Of a stretch of 11,630 nucleotides of DNA, positions 1-6,550 are shown piece after piece. The stretch spans positions 1 to 11,630 of the forward strand of contig SLEY01000315.1 of assembly GCA_007124535.1 (NCBI GenBank), given 5' to 3'. Below the pieces are notes generated by a model. That model did not search any database. It saw only the letters and a list, made by a program, of their open reading frames with translations, and was not told the DNA's origin. The stretch is from Planctomycetaceae bacterium (GTDB taxonomy: Bacteria > Planctomycetota > Planctomycetia > Pirellulales > Pirellulaceae). The position numbers and the translations under genes are program-made. The stretch's first letter is position 1. Each line of letters starts with the position of its first letter.

Positions 1-353
1 ATCCCATCCAGGCCCGCTGCGCCGCCGACTTCCTCCGCGGACCCAGGGACACCCCGGTGGACGGCCAAGGACCGCTTCGAACCTCCAGCACCGCACACCG
101 CTGCCATCCCCACCTCACGCGGACCGCGGCCGGCCATCCGCGGCCGCGAAAGAATCTAAAATTTTGGACGCTTGCCGAAAGATCCCAGACTTCTTAACCA
201 TGTCAGAACCAGCCGGCGGTGGGTAGCCACGGACGTGGAGCGGGCACTCCACAAAGTTTCGGGTGCGAGTTTCCGGCGCCCGTTCGCCCCAGTGGGGCTT
301 GTTGCCCGGGTTGCGGTCGCTTAAATTGAACGTAGCGCTTATTCCGACTTCAA
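1..353. other. Upstream region without a confident gene
   Basis: No reading frame here shows a recognisable protein. All three + frames are open from base 1 (to stops near 157, 193 and 224), so the tail of a gene entering from the left cannot be excluded; the first 145 bases are very GC-rich, which alone keeps frames open. On the - strand an ATG at 107-105 follows a GAGG and would read leftwards out of the window for 35 codons, but the peptide is low in complexity and resembles nothing I know. Two hairpin-capable sequences are present: 125-132 pairing with 141-148 (8 bp, all G/C, 8-base loop) and 286-290 pairing with 294-298 (5 bp, AGT loop). Neither has a convincing T run. An AT-rich patch lies at 149-165. 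The promoter of the next gene must lie in this stretch or further left, but I see no clear -35/-10 pair. Confidence 0.5.
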
Positions 354-355
354 AT

Positions 356-361
356 GGGGGA
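356..361 (+). promoter_or_regulatory. Ribosome binding site deciding the start at 366
   Basis: GGGGGA lies 4 bases before the ATG at 366. The in-frame ATG at 354 overlaps this site and has no purine-rich sequence in front of it, so 366 is the more likely start; the choice changes only four residues. Confidence 0.55.
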
Positions 362-365
362 TTTT

Positions 366-3300
366 ATGCCCAGGTACGCTGTTGCTCTTCGCGGAATACT
401 GTTGGTGGCCCTGCTGGGCATATTGTTGGTGGACGGGGTTCGGCCGGAGGAGGGGGGGCGGGCCATTTGGCCTTGGCCCCAAGGGCCGGCGGTCGAGGGC
501 TACTTCGCCGAGCGACCCTGGTACGATGAGTTGATCACGGCCCTGGCCGCCGACGGGTTGGCGGCCGCGCGAAAAGCCCGCGATTTGGCCGATCAACACA
601 ACGAGGATCGGCTGGTGCTCGAGGCGATCGCCGATTGGATCGATCAGGATTTTTCGGTCGAACACGAACGCCACCCGCTGGTGGCCACTTCGCAGCACGA
701 GGGCCAGACATGGCGCTATACGCTCGAACGCCCGGCGGACGGCTGGCAGGCCGAGGGATTCGACGACAGCCAATGGCAGCAGGGAACCGGCGGATTCGGG
801 ACTCGCGGAACGCCCGGCGCCGTGGTCCGCACGCGTTGGGATACGGCCCACATCTGGCTCCGCCGGACGTTCGAACTCGACTCGACCGACTGGCAGGATC
901 CGCATTGGGTGATCCATCATGACGAGGATGCGCGGATCTATCTGAATGGTCAGCGGATCGCCGAATTCGGCGGTTACGTGCGGGACTATTTCGAGACGCC
1001 GCTGTCGGAGGAAGCTGAACGTCTGCTGCGCTCCGGCCGCAACACGCTGGCCGTGTACTGTTACCAAACGGCAGGCGGGCAGTACATCGACGTGGGCATC
1101 GTCGATCGGACGGTCCACGCGGCGACCGGGGCGGCCGAAGTGGCTCGCGTGTTGGACCAGATCGAATCGGAAGGTGGCAGTGCGGCGTTGGCGGAGTTGC
1201 GGGCACGAACCACTCGCCTGTCCCGCGGCGAAGCGTCTGCGGCCGACTGGGCGGCTTTGTACTTGGACGCCGCCCTCGTTCGCCGGGCGGAACGACTGAC
1301 GCGGCATCATGACCAACTCCGCCGCGTGGTGTTTGCCAAGCATTACAACTTGGGCGGCTCGCATTACGCCTACACCGAGGGCCAATCGGATGCCCAGCAC
1401 GAGCGCCATTTCTATCCCGGCAGCGCCCTCAGTGTGTTCGAATTGGACGGTCCGTTTGCCACGATCCGCACGCTCCTGGAGGATCCGGACGGTGTCATCC
1501 GCAATCCGGATGTCTGTTATGACGGCACGCATATCCTGTTTGCGTGGAAGCAATCGGATCGGGAGCACGATTTCGATCTGTTCGAAATGGAGGTTTCGAC
1601 GGGCCAGATCCGGCAATTGACTTCGGGTTTGGGATTTGCCGATTACGAAGGCGTGTACCTGCCCAATGGCGACATCGTGTTCAATTCGACCCGGTGCGTA
1701 CAAACCGTCGACTGCTGGTTTACGGAGGTCAGCAATCTGTATCTTTGTAATCGGGATGGGGACTATCTGCGGCGGGTCAGTTTTGACCAGGTGCATACGA
1801 ACTTTCCCACTGTAACCGAAGATGGCCGGGTGCTATATACCCGTTGGGACTATAACGACCGGGGCCAGTTGTTCCCCCAACCGCTGTTCCAGATGTTTCC
1901 GGACGGCACGGGCCAGACCGAGTTCTACGGGAACAATTCCTGGTTCCCCACGACGATCCTGCATGCGCGCGGGATTCCGGGGACGCAGAAGGTGTTGGCG
2001 CTGGCGACCGGTCACCATTCGTTCCAGGCGGGCAAGCTGTGCATTATCGATCCGGCGTTGGGGCGTCAGGAGAATGCGGGCGTCCAGTTAATCGCTCCGA
2101 TCCGCGAGACGCCGGCGGAGCGGATTGACGCGTACGGGCAGAGCGGCGATTTATTCCAGTACCCCTATCCGTTGAACAAAACGGAGTTTTTGATCACCTA
2201 CCATCCGGAGGGTTGGCCGCAACGTGGCCGCCCGGCCCAATTCTACGACCCGCAGTTCGGGATCTATTGGATGAACGTGGATGGGGATCGCGAGTTATTG
2301 GCGAGTGATCCGAGCATTTCGTGCAACCAGCCGATCCCTCTGGTAGCCCGGACGCGGCCACACCAGCGGCCCAGCATGGTGGACTATCGCCAGGACACGG
2401 GCACGTTTTACATGCAGGATGTCTATTCCGGCCGCGCCTTGGAGGGTGTTTCGCGAGGCACGATCGAGCGGATTCGCGTGATTGCTTTGGAGTACCGGGC
2501 GGCGGGGATCGGGCAGCTTTTCGGGCGTGGCGCGGGGGGTCAGGGTCATCCGAGCACCCCGATCGCCGTGGGCAACGGCAGCTGGGATGTCAAGGTCGTG
2601 TTGGGCGAGGCGGACGTCCACGCGGACGGTTCCGCTTTTTTCGAGGTGCCGGCGCGCACGCCGGTGTATTTTCAGACCTTGGACCAGAACGGCCATGCGG
2701 TCCAGACCATGCGCAGTTGGTCCACATTGCAACCCGGGGAGAATTTCTCCTGTGTGGGTTGCCATGACAACAAGAACACCTCGCCTCCGATCGACGCTCG
2801 TTTTACTTTGGCGATGCAAGCCGGGGCCCAGTCGCTGGAACCCTTTTACGGTCCGCCCCGCGGGTTCAGCTTTCCGCAAGAAATTCAGCCGATTCTGGAC
2901 CGCCATTGCATCGCCTGCCACCACGACCGCTCGATGGTCCTGCGCGGCGGCTCGGCGGCGGATGAGGCGGAGCCGGGGAACGCGTTGCAGGCGTTCAGTC
3001 TGTTGGGGACCAAGAATCATGATCCGCATGCCAAGCGGATGTGGAGCGATGCCTATTTGAATCTGACGCGGTACGATCTGCACGAGGAGGAGGACGTCCT
3101 GCCGCTGGAAGAGATGCTGGCTTTGCCATGGCGAGGCGGTGACGGGTACGAGCAATTGTCGGTCCGCATCTTCCGCCCCCACGAACTGGTGAACTGGATC
3201 AGTGCCCAATCCGTGCCGACGCTGCTGCCGCCCTACCATGCCGGCGCGGCCACCAGCCGCTTGATGGCCATGCTGGAGGAAGGGCATCATGATGTCCAAC

Positions 3301-3506
3301 TGTCGCGGGAGGAGCGGGAGAAGCTCGCTTGCTGGATCGATCTGCTGGTCCCGTATTGCGGGGACTACATGGAGGCGCATGCCTGGTCGGAGGACGAGGT
3401 GCGGAAGTATGAGCATTTTCTCGAGAAGCGGCGCCGCATGGAGGCCATCGAACGGGAAAACATCGCTCGGCTGGTGGACGAGACCTGGATGGCAGAGGAG
3501 CAGTAA
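366..3506 (+). CDS. Exported dihaem protein, hydrazine synthase alpha-like
   Basis: A 1046-residue protein of unknown reaction. Residues 1-25 form a signal peptide (hydrophobic core about 11-22), so it is exported. Residues 116-246 look like a galactose-binding-type jelly roll, including an H-D-E-D-A-R-I-Y-L-N-G segment. Residues about 320-690 are a beta-propeller with PD40/TolB-like repeats (C-Y-D-G-T-H-I-L-F; D-G-R-V-L-Y-T-R-W). The C-terminal part carries two c-type haem sites, C796-V-G-C-H800 and C848-I-A-C-H852, and ends in a C989-W-I-D-L-L-V-P-Y-C998-G-D-Y segment. Propeller followed by two haems is the layout of the hydrazine synthase alpha subunit and of its many homologues in planctomycetes that do not perform anammox. 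No hzsB/C-like partner is nearby, so hydrazine synthesis is unlikely; a periplasmic redox or binding role is inference. The gene appears to stand alone, 95 bases before the next. Family placement is fairly sure, function is not. Confidence 0.8.
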   Translation: MPRYAVALRGILLVALLGILLVDGVRPEEGGRAIWPWPQGPAVEGYFAERPWYDELITALAADGLAAARKARDLADQHNEDRLVLEAIADWIDQDFSVEHERHPLVATSQHEGQTWRYTLERPADGWQAEGFDDSQWQQGTGGFGTRGTPGAVVRTRWDTAHIWLRRTFELDSTDWQDPHWVIHHDEDARIYLNGQRIAEFGGYVRDYFETPLSEEAERLLRSGRNTLAVYCYQTAGGQYIDVGIVDRTVHAATGAAEVARVLDQIESEGGSAALAELRARTTRLSRGEASAADWAALYLDAALVRRAERLTRHHDQLRRVVFAKHYNLGGSHYAYTEGQSDAQHERHFYPGSALSVFELDGPFATIRTLLEDPDGVIRNPDVCYDGTHILFAWKQSDREHDFDLFEMEVSTGQIRQLTSGLGFADYEGVYLPNGDIVFNSTRCVQTVDCWFTEVSNLYLCNRDGDYLRRVSFDQVHTNFPTVTEDGRVLYTRWDYNDRGQLFPQPLFQMFPDGTGQTEFYGNNSWFPTTILHARGIPGTQKVLALATGHHSFQAGKLCIIDPALGRQENAGVQLIAPIRETPAERIDAYGQSGDLFQYPYPLNKTEFLITYHPEGWPQRGRPAQFYDPQFGIYWMNVDGDRELLASDPSISCNQPIPLVARTRPHQRPSMVDYRQDTGTFYMQDVYSGRALEGVSRGTIERIRVIALEYRAAGIGQLFGRGAGGQGHPSTPIAVGNGSWDVKVVLGEADVHADGSAFFEVPARTPVYFQTLDQNGHAVQTMRSWSTLQPGENFSCVGCHDNKNTSPPIDARFTLAMQAGAQSLEPFYGPPRGFSFPQEIQPILDRHCIACHHDRSMVLRGGSAADEAEPGNALQAFSLLGTKNHDPHAKRMWSDAYLNLTRYDLHEEEDVLPLEEMLALPWRGGDGYEQLSVRIFRPHELVNWISAQSVPTLLPPYHAGAATSRLMAMLEEGHHDVQLSREEREKLACWIDLLVPYCGDYMEAHAWSEDEVRKYEHFLEKRRRMEAIERENIARLVDETWMAEEQ

Positions 3507-3523
3507 GTCAACTTAGGTGCGCC

Positions 3524-3542
3524 GGATTCTTTTCCTGAATCC
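3524..3542 (+). terminator. Hairpin after the dihaem gene, possible weak terminator
   Basis: GGATTC (3524-3529) and GAATCC (3537-3542) form a perfect 6-bp stem around a 7-base T/C-rich loop, 18 bases after the stop codon at 3506. No T run follows, so it does not meet the usual intrinsic-terminator pattern. It could be a weak terminator or a 3'-end stabilising hairpin. Confidence 0.3.
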
Positions 3543-3549
3543 TACTCGA

Positions 3550-3555
3550 TAGAAT
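3550..3555 (+). promoter_or_regulatory. Possible -10 element for the 3602-6357 block
   Basis: TAGAAT matches the housekeeping -10 consensus at five of six bases and lies 46 bases before the start at 3602. The hexamer 17 bases upstream (3527-3532, TTCTTT) is a poor -35, so this rests on the -10 and its position between two transcription units. Confidence 0.2.
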
Positions 3556-3587
3556 TCACGGGTTGTTTTGTGCGATCGCTTGGCAAC

Positions 3588-3594
3588 GGGAAGG
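3588..3594 (+). promoter_or_regulatory. Ribosome binding site deciding the start at 3602
   Basis: GGGAAGG lies 7 bases before the ATG at 3602. The open frame extends upstream to 3563, but the DUF4236 domain starts exactly at the 3602 methionine (M-G-W-Y-Y-R-R). Confidence 0.7.
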
Positions 3595-3601
3595 ACACGC
3601 C

Positions 3602-3895
3602 ATGGGCTGGTACTATCGCAGGTCGAAATCGGTCGGACCATTCCGCGTGAATCTGAGCAAATCCGGTGTGGGTTTTTCCGTGGGGCGTCGCGGTTTCCGT
3701 TCGGGCATCAATTCGCGCGGTCGCCGCTACTCGTCCGTCAGCGTGCCGGGCACGGGGATGCGGTATTATAAGAGCGGCGGGAATGCGAGTTCCGGCTGCC
3801 TGATCCTGTTCGCCCTGATCACGGTGTCCTGCGGCATGGCCCTCGGATGTTTCGTACTCTTCCTCGGGAGGATTGGTTCATGGATTTCAACTTGA
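3602..3895 (+). CDS. DUF4236 domain membrane protein
   Basis: A 97-residue protein. Residues 1-56 match the DUF4236 pattern: an opening G-W-Y-Y-R-R, then a glycine-rich basic stretch (N-L-S-K-S-G-V-G-F-S-V-G-R-R-G) and a closing S-V-S-V-P-G-T-G-M-R-Y segment. Residues about 66-89 are one hydrophobic membrane-spanning segment, so the domain is probably held at the inner face of the membrane (inference from the basic residues before the helix). The domain is common in bacteria at the start or end of small membrane proteins and has no established function. It is the first gene of a tight block; its last 16 bases overlap the start of the next gene, which suggests translational coupling. Confidence 0.85.
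   Translation: MGWYYRRSKSVGPFRVNLSKSGVGFSVGRRGFRSGINSRGRRYSSVSVPGTGMRYYKSGGNASSGCLILFALITVSCGMALGCFVLFLGRIGSWIST
3866..3872 (+). promoter_or_regulatory. Ribosome binding site deciding the start at 3880
   Basis: GGGAGGA, a near-perfect Shine-Dalgarno sequence inside the end of the DUF4236 gene, lies 7 bases before the ATG at 3880. It favours 3880 over the in-frame ATG at 3847. Confidence 0.7.
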
Positions 3896-4185
3896 TTCGG
3901 TTGCTGCGGACGGTCTCGTCCGAGCGGTTCGTCCTGCAAACGGCCCAAGGTCAGGATGCCGCCGCCGTGGACTTGCATTACGCTCGAGACGGCCGGGTGG
4001 CGGGAACGGTGTTCGTGTTCGATGACGGGGGGATTACGGACGAGATGATTCCGGACTTGCTGCAGTATCTGGACGAGGTGCTGCTGCCGGACGTCAGTCT
4101 GGACGAACAGAACTTGTCATTCACCGTAGTACGCGGCCGGGTGATCGGCGACTTCACTCCGGAGGTGGAAGACACCTCGGCCTAG
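3880..4185 (+). CDS. Small conserved-looking protein of unknown function
   Basis: A 101-residue acidic soluble protein that I do not recognise. It has no signal peptide and no membrane segment. The sequence reads as an alternating strand/helix fold: strand-like stretches at R-F-V-L-Q-T, A-A-V-D-L-H-Y and G-T-V-F-V-F-D-D, a helix around E-M-I-P-D-L-L-Q-Y-L-D-E-V-L-L, then L-S-F-T-V-V-R-G-R-V-I-G-D-F and an acidic tail. Coding is supported by the strong ribosome binding site inside the preceding gene, the 16-base overlap with it, and protein-like composition. Its position between a membrane protein and an acetyltransferase says little about its job. Confidence 0.7.
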   Translation: MDFNLIRLLRTVSSERFVLQTAQGQDAAAVDLHYARDGRVAGTVFVFDDGGITDEMIPDLLQYLDEVLLPDVSLDEQNLSFTVVRGRVIGDFTPEVEDTSA

Positions 4186-4211
4186 TGGTCCCCCCCAATG
4201 AACCGGGTTCT

Positions 4212-4215
4212 GGAG
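4212..4215 (+). promoter_or_regulatory. Ribosome binding site favouring the start at 4224
   Basis: GGAG lies 8 bases before the ATG at 4224. The alternative GTG at 4185, which shares its first base with the preceding stop codon, has only coding sequence of the previous gene before it (GACACCTCGGCCTA) with no ribosome binding site. Confidence 0.55.
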
Positions 4216-4223
4216 CCGCGTTG

Positions 4224-4922
4224 ATGCCCGTTCCGCTATCGCCTGACCAGCTCCAACCGGCTGCTGACATGCTGTCCCGAGCTTTTGCTTCCGAGCCGGT
4301 TCATGTTGCGCTTTGGCCGGACCCCCGCCGGCGGATTCGCGGAATCGTTCGGCTGAACCGCTGTGTCCTCCGCGATGGGTTGCGGTATGGTGAAGTGCAA
4401 GCGTGGTCGGCCAATCTGGAAGCTCTGGCGGTATGGATGCCTCCGCAACGGTCGCTGCCCGGCTTGCTGCGGCTGGCCCGCTCCGGCTTCTTGGCTTTGC
4501 AGTTGTTGGAGGGCCCCCGCTTCTTCCGCTTGTCCTCGCGGTATGTTCAAACGGTGCAGGCGATGTCGCGAGCCCACGCCGATGAAAAGAACTGGTATCT
4601 TCAAATGCTGGGGGTCGATCCGTGCCAACAGAGAAAGGGTTACGGCAGCCGCCTGCTCGATGCCATGCTCGCTCGGCTGGATCAAGCGGGAGCCGGATGC
4701 TGCTTGGAAACCTCCAGCCAAGAGAACGTGATCTTCTACCAGCGAGCCGGATTCCGGGTGGCGGACCATCGGCAGGTTCCCGGTTTGGAGGTCCCTTGCT
4801 GGTTTATGATTCGACCGGAAAGAGGAAAGGAAAACGGCCATGCGATTTCCAGGCTTCCCCGTGGGGCTTGTGGCCCTGCTGCTGGTGACTCGAGTCATGA
4901 TGGCGAACGAGCCGGCGTTTGA
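4224..4922 (+). CDS. GNAT family N-acetyltransferase, puromycin acetyltransferase-like
   Basis: A 232-residue cytoplasmic enzyme expected to transfer acetyl from acetyl-CoA to an amine; the substrate is unknown. The acetyl-CoA loop Q136-R-K-G-Y-G141 matches the Q/RxxGxG/A motif, preceded by the strand L-Q-M-L-G-V-D-P. The second GNAT motif is N168-V-I-F-Y172-Q-R-A-G-F, with Y172 the usual general-acid position. The order of features, from an N-terminal A-F-A-S-E-P and A-V-W-M-P-P to L-E-T-S and C-W-F-M near the end of the fold, follows puromycin N-acetyltransferase and its many uncharacterised relatives. The GNAT fold is complete by about residue 199; the last 27 residues are read from DNA that also encodes the signal peptide of the next gene in another frame (83-base overlap), so this tail is probably unconstrained. 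Antibiotic resistance is not implied. Confidence 0.85.
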   Translation: MPVPLSPDQLQPAADMLSRAFASEPVHVALWPDPRRRIRGIVRLNRCVLRDGLRYGEVQAWSANLEALAVWMPPQRSLPGLLRLARSGFLALQLLEGPRFFRLSSRYVQTVQAMSRAHADEKNWYLQMLGVDPCQQRKGYGSRLLDAMLARLDQAGAGCCLETSSQENVIFYQRAGFRVADHRQVPGLEVPCWFMIRPERGKENGHAISRLPRGACGPAAGDSSHDGERAGV

Positions 4923-6357
4923 GATTCGGGTGGTGGACGAACAGACGGGTCAGGGGGTACCTCTGGTCGAATTGGAAACGGTCCACCAGCAGCGGTTCGT
5001 CACGGATTCGGCCGGGCGGATTGCAATCACCGCCCCCGAATTGCAGGACCAGCGGGTCTATTTTCACGTCCGGAGTCATGGTTACGAATACCCGGCCGAC
5101 GGTTTCGGCTACCGGGGCGTGCGATTGGACGTGCGATCGGGCGAGGAGGCGACGGTCCGGATCCGGCGGAAGAACATCGCGGAACGCCAGTACCGTGTGA
5201 CGGGCGCGGGAATCTACGCGGACACGGTCGCTCTGGGAAAACCCGCGCCGATCCGCCAACCGCTGTTGAACGCTCAAGTCATGGGAGCGGACAGCGTGGT
5301 GACCGCCGAATATCGCGGCAAACTCTACTGGTTCTGGGGGGACACGCATCGGGCCAGCTATCCGCTGGGGAATTTTCACGCCAGCGGCGCGACCTCGTCG
5401 CTGCCCTCGCGCGGCGGACTGGATCCGGCGGTCGGTGTCGATCTGGAGTATTTCGCGGATTCCGAGGGCTTCGCCAAACCGATGGCTCGCATGCCGGGCG
5501 AAGGGCCGACTTGGATTTGGGGATTGGTTGTCGTCGAAGAAGAGGAGGGCGAGCGTCTGTTTACCGGCTTCGAGAAAGTGGAGGGTCTGGAGGTTTACCA
5601 GCGGGGAATCGCCGAATTCGACGATCAACGCGAGGAATTCGTCCTGCGCAAACTGGTGGACGAAGACGTGCCGTTGTACCTGCACGGACACCCGTTCCGC
5701 CACCAGGTCGATGGGGTCGAGTATTTCTACTTTGGCGATCCCTACCCGGTGATGCGCGTGCCGGCCACGGCCGAAGCCGTACTCGATCTGGCACGTTATG
5801 AAGGATTCACCTGTCTGGCCCCCGGCAGCGGCGGGGAGGAATCGCCGCAGGTCGAGCGGGACGAGGCGGGGCACGTGGTGTGGGGTTGGAAACGCGATAC
5901 GGCCGCCATCTGCTGGTCGCTGCAACAGCAATTGCGGCAGCAGGGACAGTTGGCCGCGGACGAGGTGTGGCTGCAATTGGTGGATGCCGAGCAGGGCGAT
6001 TCGGTGGTCGCACATCGCGGCTCGGTCACTTGGAACGATTATCGCGAGGGTTGGGTGTTGATCACCACGGAACAGGGGGGCAGTTCCTTTCTCGGCGAGG
6101 TCTGGTATGCCGAGGCGGCGGCGCCGGAGGGGCCGTGGCGCAAGGCGACCAAGGTGGTGACGCATGAGGATTACAGTTTCTACAATCCCAAGCAGCATCC
6201 GTATTTTGCGGCGGAGGGCGGGCGTTTCTTGTTCTTCGAGGGAACCTATACCCACACGTTTTCGGGGAATCCGCAGGCGACGCCGCGTTACGACTATAAC
6301 CAGGTGATGTACCGGCTGGATCTGGCCGACCCTCGGCTTTCGGGCAGTCATCGGTAG
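4840..6357 (+). CDS. Exported DUF4185-like beta-propeller protein
   Basis: A 505-residue exported protein. Residues 1-22 form a signal peptide ending near M-M-A-N-E-P, and an A/G-rich ribosome binding site (AAAGG at 4826-4830) sits 9 bases before the ATG. Residues about 25-120 look like a small beta-sandwich of the carboxypeptidase-regulatory type (V-V-D-E-Q-T-G-Q-G-V-P-L-V-E-L, then T-D-S-A-G-R-I). Residues about 140-495 are rich in W/Y/F and resemble DUF4185-type five-bladed propellers: M148-G-A-D-S and Y163-W-F-W-G-D-T169, then F-Y-F-G-D-P-Y-P-V-M-R-V, and a closing F-F-E-G-T-Y-T plus Y-D-Y-N-Q-V-M-Y-R-L-D. Such propellers relate to glycan-binding or glycan-cleaving folds, so polysaccharide handling in the periplasm or at the surface is inferred. 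No catalytic residue is assigned. Last gene of the block; starts inside the acetyltransferase gene. Confidence 0.75.
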   Translation: MRFPGFPVGLVALLLVTRVMMANEPAFEIRVVDEQTGQGVPLVELETVHQQRFVTDSAGRIAITAPELQDQRVYFHVRSHGYEYPADGFGYRGVRLDVRSGEEATVRIRRKNIAERQYRVTGAGIYADTVALGKPAPIRQPLLNAQVMGADSVVTAEYRGKLYWFWGDTHRASYPLGNFHASGATSSLPSRGGLDPAVGVDLEYFADSEGFAKPMARMPGEGPTWIWGLVVVEEEEGERLFTGFEKVEGLEVYQRGIAEFDDQREEFVLRKLVDEDVPLYLHGHPFRHQVDGVEYFYFGDPYPVMRVPATAEAVLDLARYEGFTCLAPGSGGEESPQVERDEAGHVVWGWKRDTAAICWSLQQQLRQQGQLAADEVWLQLVDAEQGDSVVAHRGSVTWNDYREGWVLITTEQGGSSFLGEVWYAEAAAPEGPWRKATKVVTHEDYSFYNPKQHPYFAAEGGRFLFFEGTYTHTFSGNPQATPRYDYNQVMYRLDLADPRLSGSHR

Positions 6358-6411
6358 CCCGTATCGGCGCATGGCGGGCCGGACGGCCGAATCGGCTTGT
6401 GTCGAAACGGT

Positions 6412-6427
6412 TTGGCACGCGAATTGC
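6412..6427 (+). promoter_or_regulatory. Sigma-54 (-24/-12) promoter for the export operon
   Basis: TTGGCACGCGAATTGC fits the sigma-54 consensus YTGGCACG-N4-TTGC at every fixed position, with the GG and GC elements separated by exactly 10 bases. The next base is C where A or T is preferred. It lies 54 bases after the stop of the preceding gene and 124 bases before the adaptor start at 6551; transcription would begin near 6439, giving a leader of about 112 bases. If real, the operon needs an AAA+ enhancer-binding activator, which is not encoded in the window. Confidence 0.6.
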
Positions 6428-6496
6428 CCTGCGTATCAGCTGACGCGAACTCGCCACCGACCCTGCAAAACGGTGCCGACTGGATCGCAAGGCGGT

Positions 6497-6511
6497 GTGC
6501 AAGAGCTGCAC
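6497..6511 (+). other. Small hairpin in the leader of the export operon
   Basis: GTGCA (6497-6501) pairs with TGCAC (6507-6511) around a 5-base loop, about 40 bases before the adaptor start. It falls within the leader predicted from the sigma-54 site. The stem is short and could be chance. Confidence 0.2.
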
Positions 6512-6537
6512 GGTCCTGCGGAATTCGTATTAAGCTT

Positions 6538-6542
6538 GGGAG
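6538..6542 (+). promoter_or_regulatory. Ribosome binding site deciding the start at 6551
   Basis: GGGAG lies 8 bases before the ATG at 6551. An in-frame ATG at 6371 lies upstream of the sigma-54 site and has no good ribosome binding site; a GTG/ATG pair at 6662/6665 is preceded only by a weak GACGAG. Confidence 0.6.
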
Positions 6543-6550
6543 TCAGCCTG

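Noticed and set aside
1..107. Possible divergent gene on the - strand starting at 107 and leaving the window
   Set aside because: Only 35 codons are visible, the peptide is rich in Ala and Gly without recognisable motifs, and GC-rich DNA keeps frames open by chance. The GAGG before the ATG is not enough.
286..298. GCCCC-AGT-GGGGC hairpin followed by TTGTTG as a terminator
   Set aside because: The stem has only 5 bp and the following T content is broken by G residues; no gene end is visible just before it.
339..1796. Long open frame on the - strand (485 codons) opposite the dihaem gene
   Set aside because: The + strand protein has a signal peptide and recognisable domains throughout this stretch; the antisense peptide has none and is explained by high third-position GC.
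366..3506. Calling the large gene hydrazine synthase alpha (hzsA)
   Set aside because: The similarity is in layout and haem sites; the extra N-terminal domain and the absence of hzsB/hzsC or other anammox genes argue against this specific assignment.
4224..4922. Calling the acetyltransferase a puromycin resistance gene
   Set aside because: The match is at family level. Many uncharacterised relatives share these motifs and nothing nearby points to antibiotic production or resistance.
4804..6372. Long open frame on the - strand (522 codons) opposite the exported propeller gene
   Set aside because: It mirrors the + strand gene almost end to end, shows no domain, and the + strand product has clear propeller motifs and a signal peptide.
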